Part shown: positions 1 through 8,119 of the stretch, piece by piece | Position numbering within the stretch: the first letter of the stretch is position 1 | Layout: every line of letters starts with the position of its first letter | Assembly: GCA_964397655.1 (NCBI GenBank) | Contig: CAYNKA010000009.1 | Span: 1-64,000 of the forward strand | DNA from: CAYNKA01 sp964397655 | Lineage (GTDB): Bacteria; Spirochaetota; Spirochaetia; DTKZ01 | DNA length: 64,000 nucleotides | Reading direction: 5' to 3' | Notes under the pieces: generated by a model | Told to the model about the DNA's origin: nothing | What the model saw: the letters and a program-made list of their open reading frames with translations, nothing else | Database searches by the model: none | Position numbers and translations under genes: made by a program

Positions 1-61
1 TCGGAATCCCGATCCCGAAGTCCGACAGAGCCATGCCGCAATCCGGATTGTAGAGGATCAT
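1..61 (-). CDS. N-terminal fragment, possibly a histone-deacetylase-family protein (partial)
   Basis: An open frame runs leftward from an ATG at 59-61 off the window edge and gives only about 20 residues, beginning MILYNPDCGMALSDFG. That start resembles the N-terminus I associate with bacterial histone-deacetylase/acetoin-utilisation-type amidohydrolases, but 20 residues cannot prove it. No strong Shine-Dalgarno precedes the ATG. It would diverge from the exported protein that starts at 207. The alternative is that this is a chance open frame. Confidence 0.3.
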   Translation of the reverse strand, partial: MILYNPDCGMALSDFGIGIP

Positions 62-206
62 GAAGCAAGCATAGACTGAACGGCTCCCCTGTGTCACGAC
101 GGTTTTCCCCGGATCGGTCCGGCGTCGGGGCTTCTCGGGCTTACTTGAGATTCCTCACGGCACGTCATATAGTGAACTTGATTCCGTTTTTCAAGAGGAG
201 TGAACA

Positions 207-1067
207 TTGAAAACGATCCGACTTTTTTCGATCGTATGCGCGGGCTTTTTTCTCTGCGCGGCGTTTCCGGAGGCGTCGGCCGCGGAGGACGTCCGCATCA
301 TCGCCCCCCACATCGGGGCGATTACCAACGAGGTCGAGTTCGGCGATTACTCCATAGACTTGAAGGAGACCGTCCTGCTCAAGGGGCTGTATCTCCAATG
401 GATCGACACCGAGCGCTACCAATGGAACCTGTTCGCGTACCAGGCCTCGGACGTGAATTACAGCGACGTCTGGGGAGCTCATTTCATCTTCGATTACTAT
501 TTCGGACCTGACTGGAGCGGACAATTCCTCGCAGGCGCCGGCTTCGAGGTCATAAGCGTGAACATGGACGCGGGCGACCATATCGTCGGGACCATGAACG
601 GCCAGCCCGCGACCCTCCGGGATTTCACCATGACGAACACGGTCATGCTGCCGTATCTCAGGCTGGGAAAGTATTTCCGTTTCGGAGACGGAGCCGTGAG
701 GTTTTCGGTCCTTCCCTGGGCCGGAATCCAGCCCCAATGGATCGGGGGCGACCTGAAGTTCGAGAGGCCTTCAGGCTACAATCCCGTCACGCATCAGTTC
801 ACCTACGCAGCCGAAGACATCTCCCTCGACGACTACGACCTGTTCGGCATCGCGGGAATCAATTTCAAGGTCCAACTTTCCAGGTACGCCGACCTCGAGG
901 CGAAGTATCAGGCGACCTTCAACGACGGGTACTATCACTCCACCGTGACGGTGATCGCCAACGGCTATTTCTCCCGCCACTGGGGACTCTCCTACAGGTT
1001 CAAATACATGGAACATTCCGACGGGAGCGACATCTACCATCTCGTCGGACTCGCTTTCATTTTTTAA
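207..1067 (+). CDS. exported beta-rich protein, probable outer-membrane barrel
   Basis: A 286-residue protein with a clear signal peptide: basic start, hydrophobic core around residues 5-18, and a likely cut after ASA near residue 25. The mature part alternates short aromatic-rich strands with turns (many Tyr/Trp/Phe and Gly/Asp) and ends ..YHLVGLAFIF, a terminal aromatic pattern typical of beta-barrel outer-membrane proteins. The start is a TTG at 207, chosen because AAGAGGAG lies just upstream and the signal peptide begins there. It is followed after 6 bases by two membrane-protein genes, so the three may be co-transcribed. I do not recognise the family; a barrel is an inference from composition. 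Confidence 0.6.
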   Translation: MKTIRLFSIVCAGFFLCAAFPEASAAEDVRIIAPHIGAITNEVEFGDYSIDLKETVLLKGLYLQWIDTERYQWNLFAYQASDVNYSDVWGAHFIFDYYFGPDWSGQFLAGAGFEVISVNMDAGDHIVGTMNGQPATLRDFTMTNTVMLPYLRLGKYFRFGDGAVRFSVLPWAGIQPQWIGGDLKFERPSGYNPVTHQFTYAAEDISLDDYDLFGIAGINFKVQLSRYADLEAKYQATFNDGYYHSTVTVIANGYFSRHWGLSYRFKYMEHSDGSDIYHLVGLAFIF

Positions 1068-1073
1068 GGGCCT

Positions 1074-2015
1074 ATGAGGACCGGCGCGGCCCTGGCGAGG
1101 AGAGGCGGCTTCGCGGCCTTGACAGCGGCCTGTCTCGTCGCGGCGTTTCCGATGCTCGTCCCGGTGCTCGCCGATGCGTTCCGGAGGACGGGCATGTACG
1201 GGATTCTCGTCCTCGCAATGCTGCCTTTATCGTGTTCCCGCCGAGGTCTCGCCCTCGGCCTTCCTCTAGGGATCGTCTCCGGCATTTTCGGAACCCTGGC
1301 GGCCCTGGAGGCAGGCTTCTCGGGCCTGGCGGCTTCGGCCGCGTCCGTCGCCTTCTCGACACCGGTTTCTCTCGGCCTGGGCTGGGCGCACGGAAGGCTC
1401 CTCGAGCGGAAAAAGGGGAACGAGACGGCGGTTTCCCTCGCCGCCGGCTTGGTCGTCACCGCTTTCGCGGGTCTTCCCTTCCTGCTCCTTCCGTTCTCCC
1501 GCCCCGGTCTGTCGTGGGGAAGCCCGGGATCGGGTCTCAGGAGCGTCATCAGGCTCGCGGATTTCGGCGGTACCGCCCTCGCCGGGCGCCTGGCCGTCGA
1601 CCTTGGAGGCTCCGTTTTCGATTTCGGTCTGCTTCTGCCCTTCGCCCTTACCGCAGCCGTACTCGCGTTCGCATTCCGTCGCTGGCCGGGTCGGTTCGCG
1701 GGCTCGGTCTCCTCCGCGGCTCTTTCGGCCTGGCTCGGGGGGCTGGGGATCGTCGCCTTCCAACAGGCTTCGGGAACCGTCCTTCCCTATCTCGGGCCCC
1801 TCTCCCCGGTGCTTCCCGCGGCCGGCTGCCTCGTAGCGGGAGGCGCCGCCGATGAGGACGCCGGAGTCGGACGGGCTGTCTACGGGACAGCGCTCTTCCA
1901 GACCCTCGCCGCCGCATGTACGGCTCTCGCCGGCGGAGACCCGCGCATCGAGCAGGTGCTCGGGTCCGGCCTCGTCCTCATCTTCCTCCTCCGGCGAAAA
2001 GGAGGACGTCCGTGA
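1074..2015 (+). CDS. polytopic membrane protein, divergent RbsC-like ABC permease
   Basis: 313 residues, nearly all hydrophobic, with eight or more likely membrane segments. Two stretches recall the BPD_transp_2 permeases of simple-sugar ABC importers: RGLALGLPLGIVSGIFG near residue 60, like the region after the first conserved loop, and the C-terminal pair GCLVAGGAADEDAG..VYGTALFQ and QVLGSGLVLIFLL, which matches the usual 'GGxxxxGGxG..GtllGa' and 'GxVLI' ending. The match is loose. The gene overlaps the next one (GTGA, 2012-2015), so the two are translationally coupled and probably form a heterodimer. No ATPase or binding protein lies in the window beside them. Other polytopic families are possible. 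Confidence 0.45.
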   Translation: MRTGAALARRGGFAALTAACLVAAFPMLVPVLADAFRRTGMYGILVLAMLPLSCSRRGLALGLPLGIVSGIFGTLAALEAGFSGLAASAASVAFSTPVSLGLGWAHGRLLERKKGNETAVSLAAGLVVTAFAGLPFLLLPFSRPGLSWGSPGSGLRSVIRLADFGGTALAGRLAVDLGGSVFDFGLLLPFALTAAVLAFAFRRWPGRFAGSVSSAALSAWLGGLGIVAFQQASGTVLPYLGPLSPVLPAAGCLVAGGAADEDAGVGRAVYGTALFQTLAAACTALAGGDPRIEQVLGSGLVLIFLLRRKGGRP

Positions 2016-2950
2016 ATCGAATCGCTCGTTTCGCGGCGGCGAACTCCTGGCCGCTCTTCTTCGCGGTCCTTTCCGCGGCGGCTTTTCCCCTTTCCGGCGT
2101 CTCGGTTTCCTTCCTCGCCCAGGAACTCGTATTCCGGTTTTCGAGGTATTTTCTCCTCGCCTTGGCCCTTCTGCCGCCCGCGCTCTCGGGCGCCGGCCTG
2201 AATTTCTCGATGGTCCAGGGACTCGCGGCGGGCGAAGCGGCGATCAGCTTCGTCCCGTATCTGCACGTCCGCGGTCCGGAAGGCGTCTTCGTTTCCATGC
2301 TCCTCTCGGTCCCGCCGGCTGCGCTGTTCGGTTTCCTGGGATGGAGGGCGGACCGCAAGGCCGGGGGAGATGGACCGCTCGTATCGATCGTGCTCGCCGT
2401 TTTCGCGAGCCTTCTCAGCGGCGTCCTCGCCGGCACGCGTTATACCGGAGCCGGCGACCCGGTATCCGCCTCCGGTATAGCGCACGGCCTCGACGGCCTC
2501 CTCGTCCTCCGCGTCGGATCCTTCGATATTCCCGGAGCCGGCCTGCTCCTCGCGGCGGGTTCCGCGTTTTTGACGTTCTTTTTTTTCGAAAGAAGGACCC
2601 GGAGCCCGAGCTATCCGGCCATCCCGAGGAGACGGCGTCTCGCCGCTTTCGTCGCTTCCTCCGTGGTCGCCGGTCTCGGCATGATAGTCCACCTCCAGGG
2701 CCTGGGTTCCGCATCCCACGGCGGACACGGCCAGATCGCACTCGTTTCCGCCGCCGCCTTCGTCGCCGGAGGCGCCTTCCGCGCGGACCGGAACGTCATC
2801 CGCGTTTCGGCCGGCGTCATTCTTTTCCACTCGTTCTACGTTCTCGCGCCCATGGCGTCGAAAGCCGCTTTCGATTCCGCCATGCTCGGCGAACATTTCA
2901 GGTTCTTCGTCGCCTGTCTCGCGGTTTCGGCGGCGCTCGTCCGGGGATGA
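2012..2950 (+). CDS. polytopic membrane protein, second divergent RbsC-like permease
   Basis: 312 residues with about eight hydrophobic segments. LLPPALSGAGLNFSMVQGLAAGEAA near residue 55 and GLGSASHGGHGQIALVSAAAFVAGG near residue 230 look like degenerate forms of the conserved loops of RbsC-type ABC permeases (GSA..G.GyeL..iaa.vlGG). The start is the GTG at 2012, inside the stop of the preceding gene and 6 bases after AAAAGGAGG; an upstream ATG at 1916 would add a basic, non-hydrophobic tail and is rejected. Paired with the previous gene, it suggests a two-subunit permease whose ATPase is encoded elsewhere. The family assignment is tentative. Confidence 0.45.
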   Translation: MNRIARFAAANSWPLFFAVLSAAAFPLSGVSVSFLAQELVFRFSRYFLLALALLPPALSGAGLNFSMVQGLAAGEAAISFVPYLHVRGPEGVFVSMLLSVPPAALFGFLGWRADRKAGGDGPLVSIVLAVFASLLSGVLAGTRYTGAGDPVSASGIAHGLDGLLVLRVGSFDIPGAGLLLAAGSAFLTFFFFERRTRSPSYPAIPRRRRLAAFVASSVVAGLGMIVHLQGLGSASHGGHGQIALVSAAAFVAGGAFRADRNVIRVSAGVILFHSFYVLAPMASKAAFDSAMLGEHFRFFVACLAVSAALVRG

Positions 2951-3010
2951 ACGAACGGGGTGGAAATCAACGTCGTTCCCGTGCTATATCATTCACGAAG
3001 GAATAACCGC

Positions 3011-3910
3011 ATGAAACCAGCACTTATCGTCATGGCCGCCGGCCTGGGTTCCCGTTACGGCGGAATCAAACAGATCGACCCCGTCGGGCTCGCGGGAGAG
3101 GCTATCCTGGATTATTCGATTTTCGACGCTCTCAGGGCCGGCTTCGGGAAGGTGGTTTTCGTCATCCGCAGGGACATCGAAAGGGACGTGAAGGACTTCT
3201 TCGGCGACAGGTTCGAGAAAAGGGTTCCGACGGTCTTCGTCCATCAGGAGCTGGACATGCTGCCTCCGGGTTTCTCGATCCCTGAGGGCCGAACCAAGCC
3301 CTGGGGAACCGGGCACGCGGTTCTCTGCGCGCGCGACAAGACAGACGTCCCCTTCGCGGTAATCAACGCCGACGATTTCTACGGAAGGGACGCCTTCCGG
3401 GTCATGGCGGATCATCTTTCGGAGACGAACCCCTCGAAAGCGGACTTTTCCATGGTCGGTTACCGGCTCGCTAACACGCTTTCGGAGCACGGCTCCGTTT
3501 CACGCGGCGTTTGCACCGTGGACGGCGGGGGTTTCCTTTCGTCGCTTGAGGAGCATCTCAAGATCGAGCGCACCTCCAGGGGGATCGAGAGCCTCGATCC
3601 GGAGCATGCGGGCCTGCTCACGGGAGAGGAGCCCGTGTCCATGAATTTCTTCGGTTTTACGCCCGCCCTGTTTCCGCTTCTCGACCGCGAATTCAGGTCC
3701 TTCCTATCCCGTCTCGGAGGGGAGGCGAAGTCCGAATGCTACATTCCCAAGGTCGTCAATTCCCTCGTCGCCTCGGGCGAGGCCAGGGTCAAGGTCCTGC
3801 CGACCTCCGCCTCCTGGTTCGGCATCACGTACAAGGAAGACAAGAGCAAGGTGCAGGATAACATCCGCCGCCTCATCAGGTCCGGCGAGTATCCCGAGCG
3901 CCTGTGGTGA
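3011..3910 (+). CDS. sugar nucleotidyltransferase family protein
   Basis: A 299-residue NTP_transferase-fold protein. The N-terminus carries the nucleotide-binding signature MAAGLGSRYGG (residues 8-18) followed by KQIDPVG, and VINADDFYG near residue 117 is the usual metal-binding Asp-Asp region of nucleotidyltransferases. Such enzymes join a sugar 1-phosphate or similar phosphate to an NTP in the cytoplasm; the exact sugar cannot be read from sequence. The start is the ATG at 3011, preceded by GAAGGAAT. The gene stands alone, 61 bases after the permease pair, and is convergent with the ATPase gene on the other strand. Confidence 0.8.
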   Translation: MKPALIVMAAGLGSRYGGIKQIDPVGLAGEAILDYSIFDALRAGFGKVVFVIRRDIERDVKDFFGDRFEKRVPTVFVHQELDMLPPGFSIPEGRTKPWGTGHAVLCARDKTDVPFAVINADDFYGRDAFRVMADHLSETNPSKADFSMVGYRLANTLSEHGSVSRGVCTVDGGGFLSSLEEHLKIERTSRGIESLDPEHAGLLTGEEPVSMNFFGFTPALFPLLDREFRSFLSRLGGEAKSECYIPKVVNSLVASGEARVKVLPTSASWFGITYKEDKSKVQDNIRRLIRSGEYPERLW

Positions 3911-3957
3911 ACGCGCGGACGGGCCCGAATCGCGCCGAAGCCGGCCCGGGTTCCGGA

Positions 3958-3983
3958 CTCCGTTCCTTTTCGACGGGACGGAG
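3958..3983. terminator. weak hairpin between convergent genes
   Basis: CTCCGTTCC pairs with GGGACGGAG across an 8-base gap, with one G-T pair. It lies between the stops of two convergent genes. There is no proper T-run on either side, so it is only a candidate bidirectional terminator. Confidence 0.3.
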
Positions 3984-3991
3984 CGCCCCCC

Positions 3992-5140
3992 TCATTGCCG
4001 GTCGCCCCGCATCGTGAGCATGCGGATGGTGCCCTGGAGTTCGCTTATCTTCTTCTGCTGTGCCGTGAGCACTGCGAGGAACTCGTCCGCGCCCATATCC
4101 TGAAGCTCCTTGCTCTCCGGCCCGGGCCCGGAGTCCCTTTCCGCGAAATCGTACTGCGCCTCGATCTGAGCCAGTTCGAAGGAATCCTTGTACATGTTGA
4201 GGTCGAGCGGCATGGACGGAAAATTCCGCGATTGGACCAGTTTGTCGGAGAGCCTCTGGAATTCCTTCGCCGCGAGCGAATCAGGATAATCGAGGACGAA
4301 GGGCTTCAGGCTCTTCAGGGAATGGGTCACGTTTTTGTCGTTGTAGACGAAGCCGAGACAACCGAGGTCGATCTCGAGGTTCTTCTGGACGAGGCTCCTG
4401 AAGCTTTCGACGATGTTCATGTCTTCGGGAGCTTCCGCCATGTTCACCACCAGGCTGGGTTTGAGCATCTTCACATACTCTCTCATCCGTTTGCCGGAGG
4501 TCTTGTCGATCCTGTCGACGTCCTTGAGAATCCTCCCGAGGGGGGGGAGGGAATTGGGCTTCGGCTCCTTCAGGATCTTCTTGAGATGGTCGGCGACCCT
4601 ATTCTTGGACGCAAAGGCGCGCTGGAGGAAGCGGAAGAGGGTGTTCTTGAGGAAGCTGTAGGCGTTGAGGATCGACGTCACCTGCGGAGTGACCACTACG
4701 AGTCCCGAATTGGATACCAGGAAATAGTCGATGATGTTGTGCTGGCTTCCGGAACCGAGATCCAGGAGGATGTAATCCGCTTCGAGCTTCAGGATGTTCG
4801 CGATGATGCTCTTCTTCTGGCTGTACACCATGTCGGCGGTGCCGGGAACGAGCACGTCGCCGGGGATGAAGAACAGGTTGGGGTATTCGGTCCTGAGCAC
4901 GATGTCCTTGAAGGGCATACCCTTGCTCGAGACGAAATTGCCGAGACCGAGGTACTTGTTCTTCAGGCCGAGGCAGGAGTGCAGGTTGGATCCCCCCATG
5001 TCGAGGTCTACGAGGATGGTTCTCCATCCGGCCTTGCCGAGCAGGATGCCCAGATTCGCCGTGAGCATGGACTTCCCGACGCCGCCCTTGCCGCTCGCCA
5101 CGGGAATGATTTTTCGGTTGGTGTTCTCGCACAGTACCAT
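3992..5140 (-). CDS. MinD/ParA-family P-loop ATPase
   Basis: 382 residues. The deviant Walker A motif SGKGGVGKSMLTANLG (16-31) and VDLDMGG (44-50) are diagnostic of the MinD/ParA/FlhG group of membrane- or DNA-associated partitioning ATPases. YILLDLGSGSQHN near residue 125 is the Walker B region, with Ser in place of the more usual Ala/Pro. The C-terminal 150 residues are charged and end in a likely coiled coil (QQKKISELQGTIRML), longer than typical MinD. The role (cell pole placement, flagellar number or another spatial cue) cannot be decided. It diverges from the LysM protein gene, with 194 bases between the starts. Confidence 0.8.
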   Translation of the reverse strand: MVLCENTNRKIIPVASGKGGVGKSMLTANLGILLGKAGWRTILVDLDMGGSNLHSCLGLKNKYLGLGNFVSSKGMPFKDIVLRTEYPNLFFIPGDVLVPGTADMVYSQKKSIIANILKLEADYILLDLGSGSQHNIIDYFLVSNSGLVVVTPQVTSILNAYSFLKNTLFRFLQRAFASKNRVADHLKKILKEPKPNSLPPLGRILKDVDRIDKTSGKRMREYVKMLKPSLVVNMAEAPEDMNIVESFRSLVQKNLEIDLGCLGFVYNDKNVTHSLKSLKPFVLDYPDSLAAKEFQRLSDKLVQSRNFPSMPLDLNMYKDSFELAQIEAQYDFAERDSGPGPESKELQDMGADEFLAVLTAQQKKISELQGTIRMLTMRGDRQ

Positions 5141-5334
5141 GATGCCTCTTTCAGTTAGTTATAGCACGTTCTCCCGGAAAAAGAACTAGGGCGACACATC
5201 TTTTCCCGTCGCCGTTACGGTCCGATGCGGCGTTCGACGATCGGATGCCGCCTAAGTTCGGACGTAAAAAAAGAAGTTCGGCTTCCGAATAAAATCCTTG
5301 TGCGGAAGAGAAAAAAATGTGGTAGAGTAAGGAT

Positions 5335-8019
5335 ATGATCGATGATCCCCGGGAACGTGTCTTCCGCGTCGACACTGAGTGCTACATCGTCTATCTCGGG
5401 AAGGAGCGGGACGATTATCGTCCGTTCCTCCGAATCGGCAATTCTCCCAAGCTGCCCGAAAGGGTGAAGAACTTCATTTCCACGGTCGTCGTCACGGACT
5501 CGTACACCGGAAACCAGCTCATCGAGCACGAGAACCTCCAACTCCCGCTGAACGGCGAGACGAGGTACGTCGGCGACCCCGAGGGGGTCAACCGGCTCAA
5601 ACAGTTCCTGGAAGAAAAGGACCTTCCCGTGACGGGCTACGTGTACGAGGATCAGGGGGAGGACCCCGGCCAAGGCGGAGCCTACGTCTACTTCTACCGG
5701 AGCGGAAACCTCCATGTCGTGCGCGACGGCGCCGAGCTGTTCGATCTGCGCGATCGGGAGCGCGACGACTCCCATTTCGTGAGCAGGGCGGATCGTGCGG
5801 TCCGGCTCGTGAAGGCGAATCCGCTCCGGTTCGTTCCCCAGGATTTTTCGGACCCGGGTTTCGTCCTCGCCGGAGACCGGATCTACCTCTTCAGCGAGGG
5901 GAGGTTCGGCTCCGCTTCGGTTTCGGCCGATTACATCCTCCATCTCGCATCATACGGGATCGATCCCGATCTCCTCGTGTGGATGATGGAGGACGGTCCG
6001 TCGGAAGGGCTGGTCGAAAGGATGAAGAGAGCGGCCCTCTCGGGGAAAGCCGTCAAGGTTCTGTCGCCCGCGGAGGCGAAGGTGAGGAGCGCGGTTTCGG
6101 TTTTCGCGGAGTCGAAGCTCTCCTGTGATATCGTCCCCTGCGGCCGGGAAGAGGTTCTCGTTTCCGGCTTTTCCGTACGACGGGAAGGCGCCTCCTTCGT
6201 CTGCTCGTTCCCGAAGCCGGCCGAAGGCATGGAAATGCGCTTCGAAGACGGGAAGCGGCATCCCGACGTCGCGAACTCCTTTTTCGAAGGGCTCGGCCTT
6301 CCGATCCGCGGAATCAGGCCCATCGAAGGCGTTCCCTACCGGTTCCTTGCCGAGGCGTCGACGGACCCCGACCGCCTCGTTCGGGAATACCTCTCGGAGC
6401 CCCTCGATTCCATGCGCGACGTTCTCGACCTGAGGAACAGAGGAGCGCTCAGGGACCTCTCGGCGCTCGCGAAAGCCGTGACCGCTACCTCGGTCTCTCC
6501 GGCGACGATTCAGCTCCTCGAGGCGAGGGGAAGGACCTTCGGAGCGCCTGAGTTGCAGGAGCTCTACCCGGTCTACTGGAACGCGCGGGAACTTTCGCGT
6601 CTCTGCGCCGCGGCGGATGACGTCGACTCCGGCGTGAAACGGCAGGCGGGCCGGTTCGCCGCCCTCTGTCCGTCCCTCGTCCCGCCGGCCCGCAACGCGG
6701 ATCAGCTGCCCCTCGTCGGGGATATCTTCCCGTACCGGAATTCCCGGTATCTTTTCTATCGGTACAACGGCCTCGTCACCTCCCTCAAGCTGCGGCAGGC
6801 GAAGAAGAGCGCGGAGGGGATCGAGAAACTGCTCGCGCCGCGGGACGAGGAATTCTTCGAAAAGGAAAGAAAGCGGCTGCTCGATTTCATAGACGGCCTC
6901 GCCGAAGTCGCTCCCACGAACCGAAAAATGATCCCGGTGGAGGAACGGCATCCGCTGCGACCTCATCCCGAGGAGACTCCGCGGCCCGAGCGGCAGGCAG
7001 AAGCCCCGACCGTCGCGGCGAAGCCTCCGGAGGCCCCGAAGCCTGCGGGAGCGATACCCTCGGCCGCCAGACCCGGACCCGTCAAACCCTCCTTCGCGAT
7101 TCGGCCGCCCGCGCCGGATATTCCTGTCCCCGACCTCGTGCCTCGCAGACCGGCGAGGGGCCGCGGACTTCCCTCGTGGGTGAATGCGAAAACCCTGGTT
7201 CCCGTCGCGGTGCTTGCCGGAGTCGGCGGAGCGTCGGTGTTCTTGGTGCGTTCGTGCGAAAAACCCCGGACCGAGACCGCGGCCGCCGCGGGTACGGTTC
7301 CCGCCGTACCGGTCGATCCTTCGGTTCGTACGGCCCCGATTCCGGAGACGAAGGGCGGAGCGGCGTCCGCGGACGGAACTCACGCGGTTTCGGCGCACAA
7401 GGCCGCGGAGAAGCCGGAAGCCCCGAAGCCCGAAACCGCGAACGAAGTTCGGAAAACCGGGGAGGCTGGGGTTCCACGGGAAAGCCCGCCTTCCAGCTCC
7501 GGGAAAAGGCCCGAACCCGGCGCCGAAAGGAAACCTTCCGTCGCGGCGGATGCGCGCAAGACCGCGGATCGGACCGCTGAACCTCGGACGGAAGGCGCCC
7601 GTGAGGGGGGAGGTGGAAAGGGTAGATCCCTCCCAATAATTGACACCGTGAAAATTTCAATTACAATACGTGATGTATACGATCTGGTGAACGAGACTGC
7701 GGAGAAGAACAGCTACCGCAGGCTCGATTCCCCGAAGGACGGCCGTCCGGATCCGAATCTGATTTTCCCCGGCGCGGTCTTCGTCCTTCCTGACGGAACG
7801 TCCTACACCGTCGTGAAAGGGGATACGCTTTGGGACATCACCGTGCGTTTCATCAGAAAATCCATGCGGGAGCAGGAGGATGCTTACAAAAAGCTTATGA
7901 TTTCCGACCGTCCTAAGGATGAGGTGATCGCGGAGCTCAGGAAGCTTCGCGATTCCTCCCGCAGCACGAACCTTAAAGCCCGATTCGCCGAGGCTTTGAA
8001 ACAAATCGAGGAGGAATAA
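5335..8019 (+). CDS. membrane-anchored LysM-domain protein of unknown function
   Basis: 894 residues in four parts. Residues 1-530 form a soluble region with no motif I recognise. Residues 530-610 are Pro/Ala/Arg rich. A single transmembrane segment follows (TLVPVAVLAGVGGASVFLV, about 619-638). After it comes a second low-complexity Ala/Pro/Glu/Lys linker, then a C-terminal LysM-like domain (SYTVVKGDTLWDITVRFI, about 823-840). This predicts a cytoplasmic N-terminal domain and a peptidoglycan-binding domain in the periplasm. The start ATG is preceded by TAGAGT ending six bases upstream, so the transcript may be leaderless. A strong promoter-like sequence lies inside the gene at 7640-7667. cfpA follows, so the protein may link the wall to cytoplasmic structures, but that is inference. 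Confidence 0.65.
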   Translation: MIDDPRERVFRVDTECYIVYLGKERDDYRPFLRIGNSPKLPERVKNFISTVVVTDSYTGNQLIEHENLQLPLNGETRYVGDPEGVNRLKQFLEEKDLPVTGYVYEDQGEDPGQGGAYVYFYRSGNLHVVRDGAELFDLRDRERDDSHFVSRADRAVRLVKANPLRFVPQDFSDPGFVLAGDRIYLFSEGRFGSASVSADYILHLASYGIDPDLLVWMMEDGPSEGLVERMKRAALSGKAVKVLSPAEAKVRSAVSVFAESKLSCDIVPCGREEVLVSGFSVRREGASFVCSFPKPAEGMEMRFEDGKRHPDVANSFFEGLGLPIRGIRPIEGVPYRFLAEASTDPDRLVREYLSEPLDSMRDVLDLRNRGALRDLSALAKAVTATSVSPATIQLLEARGRTFGAPELQELYPVYWNARELSRLCAAADDVDSGVKRQAGRFAALCPSLVPPARNADQLPLVGDIFPYRNSRYLFYRYNGLVTSLKLRQAKKSAEGIEKLLAPRDEEFFEKERKRLLDFIDGLAEVAPTNRKMIPVEERHPLRPHPEETPRPERQAEAPTVAAKPPEAPKPAGAIPSAARPGPVKPSFAIRPPAPDIPVPDLVPRRPARGRGLPSWVNAKTLVPVAVLAGVGGASVFLVRSCEKPRTETAAAAGTVPAVPVDPSVRTAPIPETKGGAASADGTHAVSAHKAAEKPEAPKPETANEVRKTGEAGVPRESPPSSSGKRPEPGAERKPSVAADARKTADRTAEPRTEGAREGGGGKGRSLPIIDTVKISITIRDVYDLVNETAEKNSYRRLDSPKDGRPDPNLIFPGAVFVLPDGTSYTVVKGDTLWDITVRFIRKSMREQEDAYKKLMISDRPKDEVIAELRKLRDSSRSTNLKARFAEALKQIEEE
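7640..7667 (+). promoter_or_regulatory. candidate intragenic sigma70 promoter
   Basis: TTGACA (7640-7645), 16 bases, TACAAT (7662-7667), in a locally AT-rich patch inside the LysM protein gene just before the LysM-encoding part. It reads toward cfpA. The fit is close to consensus in a GC-rich background, but there is no expression evidence. Confidence 0.4.
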
Positions 8020-8042
8020 ATTTTTAAGGAATTGCATTGTTT

Positions 8043-8071
8043 TTGCAAAAGGATGTACTATATTGTATAAT
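8043..8071 (+). promoter_or_regulatory. cfpA operon promoter
   Basis: TTGCAA (8043-8048), 17 bases, TATAAT (8066-8071), giving a start near 8078 and a leader of about 42 bases with GAAAGGAG before the cfpA ATG. This is one of the best promoters in the window and fits a highly expressed structural protein. Confidence 0.7.
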
Positions 8072-8119
8072 GTGTCCGTGGGATTTCTCCCCCAAGATTT
8101 TTTTTGAAAGGAGTAGTCT

